DNA of 64,000 nt from Scleromitrula shiraiana (taxonomy: Eukaryota; Ascomycota; Leotiomycetes; Helotiales; Sclerotiniaceae). Position numbers and translations under genes: made by a program. Positions 43,691 through 55,136 of this stretch are shown here, one piece after another (position 1 is the first letter of the stretch; each line of letters opens with the position of its first letter). Location: the NCBI GenBank assembly GCA_028455995.1, contig JABELC010000002.1, positions 1,240,001 through 1,304,000 of the forward strand. Direction: 5' to 3'. Under the pieces are notes generated by a model. The model did not search any database. It had not been told where the DNA came from and saw only the letters and a list, made by a program, of their open reading frames with translations.

Positions 43691-44564
43691 GATAGGTTGA
43701 TTGGTAAATACATGCATACTAGGTGTCAGTAAGGAATTCTAAACTGATCATCAAGATCAATCATCTCACCTTACCTTACCTTACCTTACCTTACCTTACC
43801 TTACCTTACCTTACCTTACCTTACCTTCCAATCATTCTGAATATTTTGGTAAATAAAAAATTCTGCGAAGGAAACCAATTCTGGAACTTGTACATATCTC
43901 ATATTTTTCTTCCCCTTCTTCTAGATGATGAAATAGATTGATTGGCTATTTGTATATGATGTGTGATATGTTATCTATTGCAATCATTCCTTATGTTTAC
44001 TTGTCCAATGAAAATTCACGTGTGTATTCTTTACATATGGATAGCTGGCATATTGATCTTGTGTGTTCTTGGTAGTAATTTGTAGGTAAGTAGGTAGTAC
44101 TACTAGTAGTATGTAATATGCAATGATCATTATCCTGTAAGTAAGTAGGTACAAGTAAGTATGAGTATGAGTATGAGTATGAGTATGAATGAGTATATAG
44201 CCTTATTACTAGTACAATTATCCCATTCCATTCTATTTTATCCTATCCCATTCTATACCATCCATCCATCTATCCATCCATCTATTGAAGTCGGGAATCT
44301 CCCTATACTATATACTATATATATATATAAAACACCTTACACCCGCTATAATCTCGTTCTCTATTTTTCTTCATTTCCACCCCCTGGTCCATCGATAACC
44401 CTCTCTCAATCATCGCCCGCCCATTCCCATCAGCAATATTATCATTATTAGTTATCGGACAAAACTAGGTATCAATCAAACCAACGCAACCATCATAACT
44501 CATTCATCCACGCATGACGCATACGTCGCTATAGAAACAACTCCATCACCTCTCCCCAACCAAT
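43691..44564. other. Convergent spacer, aminotransferase to MFS transporter, with two microsatellites
   Basis: 874 bp without a gene. It contains the CCTTA array (43771-43828), a GTATGA array (about 44158-44188) and GTAGGTA/GTAAGTA repeats near 44084-44160. Confidence 0.55.
43771..43828. repeat. Pentanucleotide (CCTTA)n microsatellite
   Basis: Eleven perfect CCTTA units, directly 3' of the aminotransferase gene and probably within its 3' UTR. Confidence 0.95.
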
Positions 44565-46595
44565 CTAAACATTATCTTCCCCCGTCTTCTCCCTCGTCAT
44601 CCCATTAGCAACCCCATTCCCATTCTCCTCACTCTCCCCCTCCCCCTCCCCATCCGTGCCACTTCCATTTCCCTCCGCACCCGCCGCCCTATTAGCAGCC
44701 ATAGCCTTCATCGGATTAAACTTACTCTTCGCTCGAATCCTCTCGCCATAAAGCAAAAACACCACCGGGATCGGCACCAACACAAGCGCCACGCACCCCA
44801 ACAACGTGGCCGCCCACTGCACCCCCAACGCCTTGAACATGTACTGACTGAACAGCGGGAAGCCCGCTCCCGCTAGACTTCTCAATAAAGTGTTGGCCGC
44901 AATGGCGCTAGCTGCAAACATGAGATATGCATCGACGAGGTAATTGAGACTTTGGAGGAAGATAGCCAGCAGACCGAAGCCGGTGAGGAGACCCGAGAGC
45001 GTGGGGACGATCCAGTGGATATTCGCTCTGTAACCGCTCCAACCGAACCAGAAGAGGCCCGCTGCGAATGAAATGCCGCCGATTATCACGGGGGGAAGGC
45101 GCCATTCGGGGATGGGGATGTTGTTGTTGGCGAGGAGTTTGCGGTTGTAGGATGGTTGGGTTAGGACGATGTAGATTCCGGCGCAGAGCATGCCGATTAT
45201 AATGCCGAAGTAGGGGAGGCCGCCTACGCCGCCTGTGAAGCCGTGGATTTGTTGGAATACGATTGCGTAGGCTGTGAGGAAGAGATAGAGTAATCCGTAG
45301 ATAAAAGCCATGTAGATGGAAAGAGCTAGGACAATGGGTTCCGTGACCAAGATTCTTAACGGACGGGAGAAATTCTTCGTCACTAGTTCGCGGAAATCAA
45401 TCTCGATTTCTTCTTGTTTGGCGTGGATACCCCAATTTTTTGTTCGGCGACGGAGTTCTTCGGCTTTGCTGATGAGGATCACGGGTGGATAGGTTTCTTC
45501 GAAGAAGAGAAGATCTAATATAAATGCGGTGAAACCCATAATAGCCGTGAGCCATTCAGTCCAACGCCATCCTAGATGCGATTCGACTATGAAACCACCA
45601 ATAAAGGGGGCTAGAAGTGGTCCGGTGAATACAGTCATTGAGAATACTGTTATGGCTAAACCACGAGTTTTGTTATCAAACATGTCGCTGAAGACGGCGG
45701 CTACTACTGCTAAAGGCGCAGCTCCAAACATACCTATACAAATATTGTTAGTAACATGATCAAATCGTATTATACATGACTTAGGATAAGTAGAAGATTT
45801 TAACGTACCACCCCAAAATCTACAAATCAAAATTGTTTGTAAATCCTTCGCCGCCGCAACAGCAACTTGAAATATCGAAAATCCAAACATAGAAAGGACA
45901 ATCGGCAATCTTCTCCCCCTTAACTCTGACAACGGGGCCCATAATATAGGACCAAAAGCGAATCCCAACACATAGAACGAAAGACCTAATAGTCCCACCT
46001 CGGTCGAAACATTGTATTCCGCAGCTACAACTCTCGTAGCGGTGGAAAATATCGATGATGTGAAGGCCGATACTAATGTCGTGTAGCCCAGCATTACGGC
46101 CGTATAGATCTTCTTCCTCAACGGCCAATTAACCGCATGCAAAGGATCGTCCGGCCCATCAAACTCAACCACATACTCCTCCTGACTCGGCAGCAGCGGC
46201 GGATACGGTTTCCCCAGCCCCATCTCCGGCAGCGGTTTCCTATCCGTGCGACTCGTCCTCCCCGTCAGCTTCCTCCCCACCGTCCCCGTATGCTGGCTCC
46301 GCGCCGTCTGGATCCGCGATATTACCGTTGGGTGACGCTCGAGATCGCGCTGGGTGGAGGCGCGGGAGATGGGGGGTCGGGACCGCATGGAGGGATTGCT
46401 GGCCGCGGATGAGGAGGAGGAACTACTGCCGCCGGATGAGGCGCTGGAGGTGGTGAGGATGCGCTCGATTTCGTGCGAGGGGTGACGTGGGGGTGGTGAG
46501 TGCGGGGTTTCTGGTGGGATGGGTGATGAGGTGTTGTGGCGTCCGAGGGAGGCATCGCGCTCATTGCGCATCATATCTAAATCGGCTTCGTTCAT
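44565..46595 (-). CDS. MFS transporter, DHA1 (drug/polyamine:H+ antiporter) type, 2 exons, 651 aa
   Basis: Exons on the minus strand are 46595-45809 and 45733-44565 (652 codons with stop). A long hydrophilic N terminus (about 160 residues, Ser-rich, with a polyserine run) precedes twelve predicted membrane helices. Motif A is APLSELRGRR (loop 2-3), and FWGGMFGAAPLA follows the splice junction. The second half begins near RPLRILVTEPIVLALSIYM. This matches DHA1 transporters related to Tpo/Flu1 exporters of polyamines and drugs; the substrate is unknown. The 75-bp intron is a multiple of three and has no in-frame stop, so the unspliced ORF stays open (676 aa). Splicing is preferred because WGG|MFGAA restores family sequence and the insert is atypical. 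The C-terminal tail is acidic and Gly/Glu-rich. Confidence 0.9.
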   Translation of the reverse strand: MNEADLDMMRNERDASLGRHNTSSPIPPETPHSPPPRHPSHEIERILTTSSASSGGSSSSSSSAASNPSMRSRPPISRASTQRDLERHPTVISRIQTARSQHTGTVGRKLTGRTSRTDRKPLPEMGLGKPYPPLLPSQEEYVVEFDGPDDPLHAVNWPLRKKIYTAVMLGYTTLVSAFTSSIFSTATRVVAAEYNVSTEVGLLGLSFYVLGFAFGPILWAPLSELRGRRLPIVLSMFGFSIFQVAVAAAKDLQTILICRFWGGTLKSSTYPKSCIIRFDHVTNNICIGMFGAAPLAVVAAVFSDMFDNKTRGLAITVFSMTVFTGPLLAPFIGGFIVESHLGWRWTEWLTAIMGFTAFILDLLFFEETYPPVILISKAEELRRRTKNWGIHAKQEEIEIDFRELVTKNFSRPLRILVTEPIVLALSIYMAFIYGLLYLFLTAYAIVFQQIHGFTGGVGGLPYFGIIIGMLCAGIYIVLTQPSYNRKLLANNNIPIPEWRLPPVIIGGISFAAGLFWFGWSGYRANIHWIVPTLSGLLTGFGLLAIFLQSLNYLVDAYLMFAASAIAANTLLRSLAGAGFPLFSQYMFKALGVQWAATLLGCVALVLVPIPVVFLLYGERIRAKSKFNPMKAMAANRAAGAEGNGSGTDGEGEGESEENGNGVANGMTREKTGEDNV

Positions 46596-48070
46596 TGTTG
46601 CGGGTGGGTGTTTATGATGTTGTCGTTCTTAATGTGATATTAGTGATGAAGTTAAGATTGAGATTGATATTGATGTTGGTATTGATGTTGATGTTGATAT
46701 CAGATAATCTATCAATCAACTAATCGGATAAACTCCTCCAATCGATCACCAAGGAGTCCAATTTAATTGATTGTTCGTAAAATGAATAGTTGAATAAAGT
46801 AACTTGAGTATATATATATATGTAGAAAAGAGGGAAGGAAATCCTCGATATTTATTCAAAAGGAAAAAATAACAATATTTATTCATGTGGTGTATTATAT
46901 ATATACATGGATAATGTAGTGTCCGGTAATGCAATGTAATCCATGAATGTAACAAGGAAGAAATAGATCAGTAAGTAAATCGGTCTCAAACAATATGTCA
47001 AAGCCCGAACCTCCATGCCGATATATCCTCAAATCCATCCATACAATCCTTGAATATCCAAAGCTTAACCATATTTTTAGCCCTCCCCTTCCCCCCCCCC
47101 CCCATTCCTAAGACCTAAACTTACCAATCTCCATCTAAAGAGCGAGAGCGCGAGTCTCTCGAATCCAATCTCAACATTAAGCTTTCTCAATCGGTCAAAA
47201 ACAAACAATGACGTTTCCTTCACCTACATAAGCAGCGTATTATCATCCAATCAATTTTTATTTATTTGTCTCTTTCTCACTTTCTCACATTGTCGGTTAC
47301 CGGTTATGACACGGACGTATCCGGCTCCGAGACGAACGGATATAAGAAAATCTGCATCACACCACCTGGGGGGCAGTACAGGGTTATATAGCGTACCGAT
47401 TAGCCGGCTGGGCAAGCGAGCGTGTAAAAGAAAAAGTTTCAAAGTATTGATGACAAGAGAAGAAATAAGAAACGAAAAGAAAAGAATTAGAAGGAAAATA
47501 ATTAGAAGAGAAGAAAATCGAGGAAAATGACGGTAGTGGCTGAAGTCCTTTCTTCATTTATCTGCCGCTGGTGAGTAGGTGTCTTGGAAGGCTTGTTTTT
47601 TATTCATGCTAGGCTGTTATTGGGGGTGGTGAGAGAGACTTTTGATGCATAGATAGACAAATAGATAGATACTTAGATACTCTTGGATGTTTTGTGTTTG
47701 TTCTAGAAGGAAAAGTTTATGGTATATGGTATATGGTATATGGTATATTTATAGGTTTGCATATATACAGATACAGATTCCTGCGGCTTGTAGATATATA
47801 CGAAAGGATAGGTAGATGATGGAACTAGGAAAAGGACTAGACCTAGACCTAATCCTAATCCTAAACCTAGAACCAATTCAATGAATATCGAGGTCAATCG
47901 ATCAAGATAACAATGGTGATGATAACATTGATGATAATCTCCATTCCATTATTTTTAACACCCTATCTCATATAAAACTCCATACAATGCAAGATCAAGT
48001 CTCAAGTCCAATCAATTCGGTTTTTATCCCACTCTCCTTTAATATCCCAACCTGAACCACAACGTCAACC
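46596..48070. other. Intergenic region upstream of the MFS gene, 3' of HAS1
   Basis: 1.5 kb without a supported gene. It contains GTTGATGTT-type repeats (about 46640-46700) and a C13 homopolymer at about 47091-47103. A GTATATG array lies at about 47716-47745, and a CCTAGACCTAATCCTAA array at about 47838-47871. Confidence 0.5.
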
Positions 48071-49904
48071 TCATCTCTTATTCTTATAATTACCCCCCTG
48101 TCTCGGCTGACTACCAAACGGTCTCTTCCCTCCCTTCTTCTCCCCCTTCATCCCCGCCCCTAAACTAATATCAACTCTAGGCGGGGCATCAAACCCAAAA
48201 CTCCTCGCCACCTTCACCAAATCCAATTTACTAACATCGAAGATACTCCTCAACGAATGCGAAGCATACGCCTGCAAATAAGATTTATAACCATCCTTTG
48301 CCGATTTATTCAGGTAGTAGTTTTGCGAGATGAGTTTCGAGAGTTGGGATTGGATGTTGACGATTTTTTTGGCGGGGAAATCGAATTCCACGACGGGCAC
48401 GCGCGCTTGTTTGAGGTGGGTGAGGAATCCTACTTCGGAGGGTTGGAGGAAGAGGAGGGAGCGACCTTTTCCGTTGGAGCCTCGGGCTGTACGTCCGACT
48501 CGGTGGATATAATCGGTTGGGTCATCGGGTGGGTCGAATTGGATTACCCAGTCTACATCTGGGATCTGAAAGATTGTTAGATATTGACTAGTTGCATTGA
48601 TAGGAGGATATTAGAGAACTTACATCGAGACCTCTAGCGGCAACATCTGTACAGATGAGTGTTCCTTGTTTGGCATTACAAAACTCGAAGAAAGTGTTCG
48701 TTCGTTTCTGTTGTTTTTGCTTGCCGTGTAAATCTAAGACTGGCAGATCGATATAGTTGAGAAGTTCTGCGTGATACTTAACACAAGCACAACTAGAAAA
48801 GAAGACAATAATCTTCTTCTTAAGATTGCGTTTGAGGAAAGAGAAAAGTAAGAGGAAACGTTTGTCGGAATCGCAGACAACGTAACCTTGTTCGAGACCT
48901 TCAACCGTACTGTGTTCCTTCTTATGATCGACATTGATATATAATGGTCCAGCCCGAAGGGAAATTCGTGCAAGATCCTCGACCTTGGTAGTTTGTGTTG
49001 CGGAGAACAACATAGTTTGACGATCATCCTTAGGAAGAACCTTCACAATTTGACGCATCTCATCTTCGAAACCAATCTCCAAAATCCGATCCGCCTCATC
49101 AATAATCAAAGCCTTCAAATTCTTGAACACAAATCCCTGGGTATTCTGCAAGTGATCGAGAAGTCGTCCAGGAGTAGCAATGAGTAAGTTAACACCCTTT
49201 GCCAATTTCTCCGCCTCTGCTCTTCGGTTTGCTCCCCCAATAACTATACCATAAGTCTGCGAATGATGAGCCATAAGTTCTCTCGCAACGCCAAAAATCT
49301 GCAAGGCCAATTCTCTCGTAGGAGAAACCACAATAACACCAGTACCATTTCTCGGTTTAAATCTCAACGAATGCAACATCTCTACCGCGGGTATCAAAAA
49401 AGCCAAAGTCTTTCCGGAGCCAGTTTTCGCCGCACCCAAAACATCTCTTCCAGCCAATAGAGGTGGAATTCCACGCTGTTGAATCTCGGTCATGTTTTCG
49501 AATTTCATATCCTCAATGATCGCTTTCATGGTCTTCTCAGACAAGTTCAACTCGGAGAATTTCGAGACATGTTCGCCTGCGGTAGGTAGTGAAAGGTGTT
49601 CGGTGCCCTCGATGGCAGATATTTGCTTTCCGTTTATTTCTTCTTCTCCGCTTTCTTCTTCCTCGTTATCCTTCTCGACCTCTTCTTCCGCATTTCCAGC
49701 CTCCTCATCTTCATCCTCAAAAGATTCCTCTTCTGGATCATCCTCGTGGTGTTTCTTAGCTTTCTTAATTGCCTTTTCCGCCTTCTCTAACTTCTCCTCC
49801 AAATTTTTCGTCAAGACGATTGGCTCTTCTTTAGAAACGGCATTTTTGTCAGACTTTCCATGCTTTCTCTTGCGCTTCTTACTTTGGAGATCAATTGAAT
49901 CCAT
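48071..49904 (-). CDS. HAS1: DEAD-box RNA helicase Has1, 2 exons, 591 aa
   Basis: Exons on the minus strand are 49904-48624 and 48565-48071 (592 codons with stop). A lysine-rich then acidic N terminus (1-110) is followed by the helicase core. The Q-motif region is at 116-142, Walker A AKTGSGKT at 159-166, PTRELA at 195-200, TPGR, DEAD at 269-272 and SAT at 301-303. After the intron come HRVGRTARG and the Has1-type C-terminal domain ([24 protein letters not shown]), ending in a basic GNYKNKR tail. Has1 is a nucleolar helicase needed for release of snoRNAs and for both ribosomal subunits. The intron splits between ARGLD and IPDVDWV, precisely preserving motif V. ATG 49904 is first in frame. Confidence 0.94.
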
Positions 49905-51287
49905 TTTGATCGATTATGTCGTGGAAGAATTAGGTGATTGAGTTCTAAAGTTCGCACAATAAATTTTGCAGCTCTTCTTTCGCAAAACCAAAAAATTCCA
50001 CTTATCCAAAATTATTTTGCCCGCTAGTGAGATAAACTATTTTGCGCTAGTGCTTATCGGGATCACATGCATATGGAAAAAATTGGGCCGTTTGAATTGG
50101 ACTCGACTGGAACACCACCAACATTAACATCTAGATCTAGATCTCTATTGTATGTTGTCTTGATGTTCTCAGACATAATATTTACTGCATCTCACATATA
50201 AAATGTCCATTACATCAAATCATTCATCTCACGTGCAAGTATACCACTCACTCTCAACACTCACTCTCAATCAAGATCACAAGGCACTTACTTCTGAAGA
50301 CAAAAACGAGTATTCAGTTAAGAATAAAACATTAAACTAACCATCATACGTAAAGTAGAAAGGTTATTGTTCTATCATACAGTAGTTGTAACACTCTCCA
50401 TCAATGCTGATCCTGTCTCCCACCTCCCACCTCCCATCTCTCATTCTCCATATTTCTTTTCCATGCCCTCCCTTCAAGTATTGATACACTATCGTAATTT
50501 CCTCTCTCTGTTCCTCTCCTTCTCTGCAACAATGAAGCCCTCTCTCGTATAATCAATTGATCTTCCTCTCCCCTTGCCCTTTCCTCCTCTCCCTCCATCC
50601 ATCTCCAAAACCTCCAAGTAACAAAAGAAAAGAACAACACCATCAAAAGTGCCACCATGCAAAGAAAGCAAAGTAAAGCTTCCTATCATTCTACCTCCAC
50701 TTCACCCAAAAAAAAGAGATAAGAATACAAACCACACCCTTGTGATGAAAAAACAAAAGCCCTTTTCTATGTCAAAAAAAAACTTGATTCTGATGGATAA
50801 AAAGTTTGTTTGCCATTGAACACCAATATCCCAAAATCCGATCCCTAGTCCCAAACACAATGAAAAACCTTTGATGTGATGTGAATGTGTGTGCGTGTGT
50901 TTTTGTGATTGTTCTGTGTATTCTGGGCTTTTTTTGAATTTCACTCCAGTACGTACTAGTCACTAGTAGAATATATGTAGTTTTTCAAGTTTGCCTTTGT
51001 CCCTTGTTGATCTTGAGGTGGATGTTAAAACCAAAAAAGGTAAAGAAAGGCTAGTGTTAATATACGATCAAGCAATTTTTGACCATCTCCATGTTGGTTT
51101 ATACAGTTTCCATCCAGATTTCCACTCTTCCTGTGTTGACTAATAATGCAAAAGAAAAAAATCAATAACTCTTTTCAGAAAAGGAGGCCAATTTAATGAT
51201 CCTCATGCAACAAAATAGCAGATAACACCAGTCCCCTTTGCCAAACAAAATGTCTTAGCAGTACGACGCCATGAAGCCCCCCTCTCA
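49905..51287. other. Intergenic region upstream of HAS1 and 3' of the FLC gene
   Basis: 1.4 kb with no supported gene. The left 150 bp upstream of HAS1 is AT-rich; the middle is pyrimidine-rich; short TG/GTGTGT runs occur near 50885-50900. No RNA gene was recognised. Confidence 0.5.
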
Positions 51288-53695
51288 TTAATGGTCATAA
51301 CCCGCTCCACGCTGCCAAGGACTATATGATGTTAGTTTTGTAATTAGAAATATAATTTGAGTTATGCTCACCTGGCATTCTGCTGCTGATTTCTGACTGC
51401 CGGGCTGCTACTGTGTTGTGCTCTGTAAGCCGACAAGTTCGATGTTGACGAATTGTCTCGGTACGGTGCTGGCGAAACATTGTTTGATCTGTCACTTCCA
51501 TAGTTCATAAGTGGTACATTGCTATTTTGACGGCTGTCAACGTTGTTAAAATTGTTTCGTGGGCTGTCTTGATAGGTTGGTGGTGGACCGCGGTTGCCGC
51601 TTGCTGGGAAGAGAGGCACGGAAGGATCAATAGGAGAGTGAGGTGCATTCATAACTGAAGGTGAGTTTGAATCTCTGTGTGCGCCAGTACCAGCTGTGGA
51701 TGGTGGGAGAGGCATGTTTGCGGGATTTCTGAGAGAGTCCGATGACCATGAATCATTATCATCATCCAAATCGAGATGGTTTTTGTATCCAGCTTTGTCC
51801 CCTCTAGCAGTGGCTCCCAAAGCATCAAGCTCAGTAGTCAAACCAGTTTGTGACTTGATGAACGAGGCACGATCATCAGTCATTGGCAAGTATCGGCTAT
51901 CAGGGTTCTTTCGGACAAAGGCGTAAACTGTGGCAAGTAGCACAACAATTAGGAGACCAAGAGAAAAGACAGCATTGATGATGAAGAAGATGACGCCCAT
52001 GACACCAGTGACTAAACCTGGTTGGTTGAAGATACCGGTGAATACGAGGAGGAAGATTGTGTTCAAGAAGTTGATAGCACAAATTGCAATGTTGAAAGTA
52101 TTGGTACTCTTGTCCATCCATGGTCGAATAACGCTTGCGGCAATCAAAGCAGCTGCTTCAATTAATAGAAGAGCAATAGCTTGGACAGTGTCTGCGTTTT
52201 GTGCAAATGCAACAAACATTCCCTTTACCACAATATACACCAATGTTGGTAAGATGTAGTAGTAAGCTGTGGCTCGGAATTGAACATAAAGGAACCCCCA
52301 TTTGTTGAGAGCCGAAGGGTCTGAGTAGAGAATGTATGCTGGATTCTTGTGCATAACCATAGATCGTTTCGCAATCCGAACCACTTTCATGGCTGCCCAA
52401 GAAAGAGTTCCAGTCATACCGAAAAAGAAGAAGATAGCAAGAACAATTTCTGCTGGAGAATCATTTTGAGTAAACTCCCAAAGGCAAAGAATCGTCATCT
52501 GAGGATATCCAATAAGAACCATACGGAACATGATACCCTTCAACACAGTGAACCAACCATTTCTGAAGTCCAAGAATTTATCTGACTTCATCCACTTCAT
52601 TTTAACTGCAACCTCACAGAAGCCCTTGAAGAGAGCAACAAATAGAATGGTGAAAACAATGAAGATACAGAAGAAAGCAAGACCCGTTAAGAATAGATTG
52701 GTGGATTCAATACCGGCACGGAACGCAACTCTTTTAATTCCTTTGACAATGTATGATCCAGTAGTGGTAGAAGTATCGGCTCGTTTAGTCAAAGTCTCAT
52801 GTGCTCGTGTAAGTAGATTGATGGTGGTTTCAATGGTTCTCTTTCCCAATGATCGCTTCTCAACCTGTACAGATGTAGTAGTCAAAGTATTGAGAAGAGT
52901 AGCTGGTGTTCCACCTGTCGACTTCTGATACCATGTTGCAATGTCTTGCATAAAATCAACTTCAATTATGCCCATACTCCAGTCGAAGTTTTGAGTCCAG
53001 GATTGAACAATGGGTGGGAGAGGAACAGAGGTCAATCCGATAATGGCCTGAGCTTGGAAATATCCAAAAAGGGATAAAGCGTTAGACGCGACGTGAGCAG
53101 CAGTATTCGAGTGACCCAATCCAGATGTTACAGCAGATGCGACAAGAGCCAATCCGGCAATAACAGCAGTCGTCCATCCTACACCCTTCTGGTCCACAGT
53201 TTGTCCGTTCGATAGTTGGGCTTCCACGCATGCCAAACTGACATCTGGGTTCGCGGTGCCGTTGATAAGGACTTTAACATTGGCGTCAAGATCCGGTACT
53301 CCGTAAGCAATTGAGGGAATCTGATCGACAACCTCTTTGGTAACGACGATGTTGGATTGAATATCAATCTGTCCAGTGCTCATTGGACAGAGACCGTCGA
53401 ATCCGGAAGTACATGGGTCGATGACCTTGGTTAGAATTGAATATCCATAAGCCGTAACCTCTACATCGAAAGTAACATTGCCCTGAATAGAAGAGACACC
53501 GACGACATCGAAAGTAAATGTTAAGTTGCCCGGTGTGAATACGACATCGAATAATGTTGCAGTGAAGCTCGAGTTATCTTGACACGCGTTAAGGGACTTC
53601 GATTCAATTAATCGTGTTGAAGCAGTTGCGTATGAAAGTAAAGAAAGGAAAGAAGTCAAAAAGACCAACGGAGAAGATAAAATAGTCGGTCGCAT
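51288..53695 (-). CDS. FLC-family (TRP-like) membrane protein, 2 exons, 785 aa
   Basis: Exons on the minus strand are 53695-51372 and 51321-51288 (786 codons with stop). The layout is that of Flc1-3/TRP-like proteins. A signal peptide (to about SYATA) leads an ML-like luminal domain with conserved cysteines (CQDNSSFTATLFDVVFTPGN, then CTSGFDGLCPMSTGQ). A linker follows, then about nine membrane helices of the TRP domain. The cytoplasmic tail is Ser/Pro/Asn-rich and carries PPTY. The second exon encodes only the last residues, SPWQRGAGYDH, a conserved FLC ending in filamentous fungi as I recall it, so the exon is credible despite its size. Yeast Flc proteins act in ER flavin (FAD) transport, calcium homeostasis and wall maintenance. 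Which paralogue this is cannot be told. Confidence 0.9.
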
Positions 53696-54141
53696 ATTGA
53701 AGGAAAGTATATTAAAAGATGCCTTCGAAGGCTTGAGGTAGAATAATGTTATGTTGGATCCGCAAGACCCGGGTTGGATTTATCGTCGCTAGAACTAGAA
53801 CCTTTGGTACGGGGTAAAAAAGGGACCTTTTTTCCCTATTCAATCTTGTCCTGATCGCAAACCCTTTTTAATTGCCTTTTAATTCCTCCCGAAACTTATT
53901 CAATTGTCGAAAGTGTTGGCAATTATTTTAATGATGTTAACATTTATTCGCCACGATCTTTTGAAGTCTCCAAAAAAAGAGGTGACGAAAATATCAATTG
54001 ATGGTTTCGTAATAAAGAAGATTGATGAATGATTTAGCGATCGTGAAAGTTAGATGGATTTCGCAATTTCAGGTGAGTAAATTCCAGCTCACGGAAAGTA
54101 ACGAGAGAAATCGAATCTGCGAAAGAATCGATGACGAGTTT

Positions 54142-54169
54142 GGGGGGGGGTAAGGGGGGGGGAATGGGG
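54142..54169 (+). other. Potential G-quadruplex upstream of the FLC gene
   Basis: G9-TAA-G9-AAT-G4 on the plus strand, about 450 bp upstream of the FLC start (transcribed on the minus strand). The long runs can supply four stacked G tracts. Confidence 0.5.
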
Positions 54170-54786
54170 AACGAACGAAAGGTCGACGACGAGATTGGGT
54201 CTGTTGGTGGTCTCGAAATTGAGAAAGTATTGTTGTGAAGGGGGGAGAGGGGTGTTGGAAGGAATAAGGAAAAGGTTTACAAAAAAAAAAAGGAAGAAAT
54301 GAGAAAATAGAATGGGATTGAATGGATGGATTATTGAGAAACCCGGGAGGAGGAGGAGGATGAGGCGGAGGCGTAGTCACGCAATAAGTTTTCTTTAGAG
54401 TTATTAGTTGCTCTTTTTTTTTGTTTTTTTTTGCTTAGGTGTATTTTTGTGGTTTTAGTTTTCTAAGGTATGGGAGGGTTGGTTGGTGAATGGGTTAAAA
54501 TGAGAATAATGCCCAGATGGGAATTTTCGGAGTTATTTTAGTGATAAATAATGATGATGGATAGATAATCCAAGTTATTAAGAACCTTAAAAAGGTCGTG
54601 TTAGGCTAGGCTATACAGTGTGTGTACGCATAAGATACGGGGTACCTACCACCAATAAACTACCAATTGAATATTCCTATACTTTCGTAGAAATACTTAT
54701 ATAAGGTCCTGGAGTTATTATTCTTCTTTTGACTTCTTTTGAAAAGAGAAGAGTTTCCAAGGTTATCATTACTGTATTATTATTAC

Positions 54787-55104
54787 TAGTATTATTATTA
54801 TTATTATTATTATTATTCGAATATCTTTCTTGTACAGCACCTTAGAATAATAAGTTCAAGAACTTGAGATCAAGCCGCCCCTGAACATCAAGGAAGATAC
54901 AATTTCGTATTCCAATTCCGGTCATTCGTAATCGGCAATCACTACCAAGCACTCCCAAGTAACTTGAAGCAAGCAAGTTAATAAGTAACTATACCTCAAT
55001 ATGTTTTATATTTTTACTTATTTGTGAAGATCAATTTAAGTGACGTGAAGTGAGGTGAAGTGGAGAAAATAAAGATTCCAAGCGGTTAAAAATAACTAGG
55101 GGGA

Positions 55105-55136
<32 letters not shown>
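54787..55136. repeat. (ATT)n and (GAAA)n short arrays
   Basis: ATT triplets at about 54787-54817 and about eight GAAA units at about 55103-55136, separated by unique sequence. Confidence 0.85.

Noticed and set aside
45734..45808. Reading the MFS gene as one uninterrupted 676-aa ORF
   Set aside because: The 75-bp segment has consensus GT-AG ends, and removing it restores the conserved GG-MFGAAP sequence.
54069..54380. Pro-rich minus-strand ORF upstream of the FLC gene
   Set aside because: It is produced by G-run and poly-A low-complexity sequence in the promoter.
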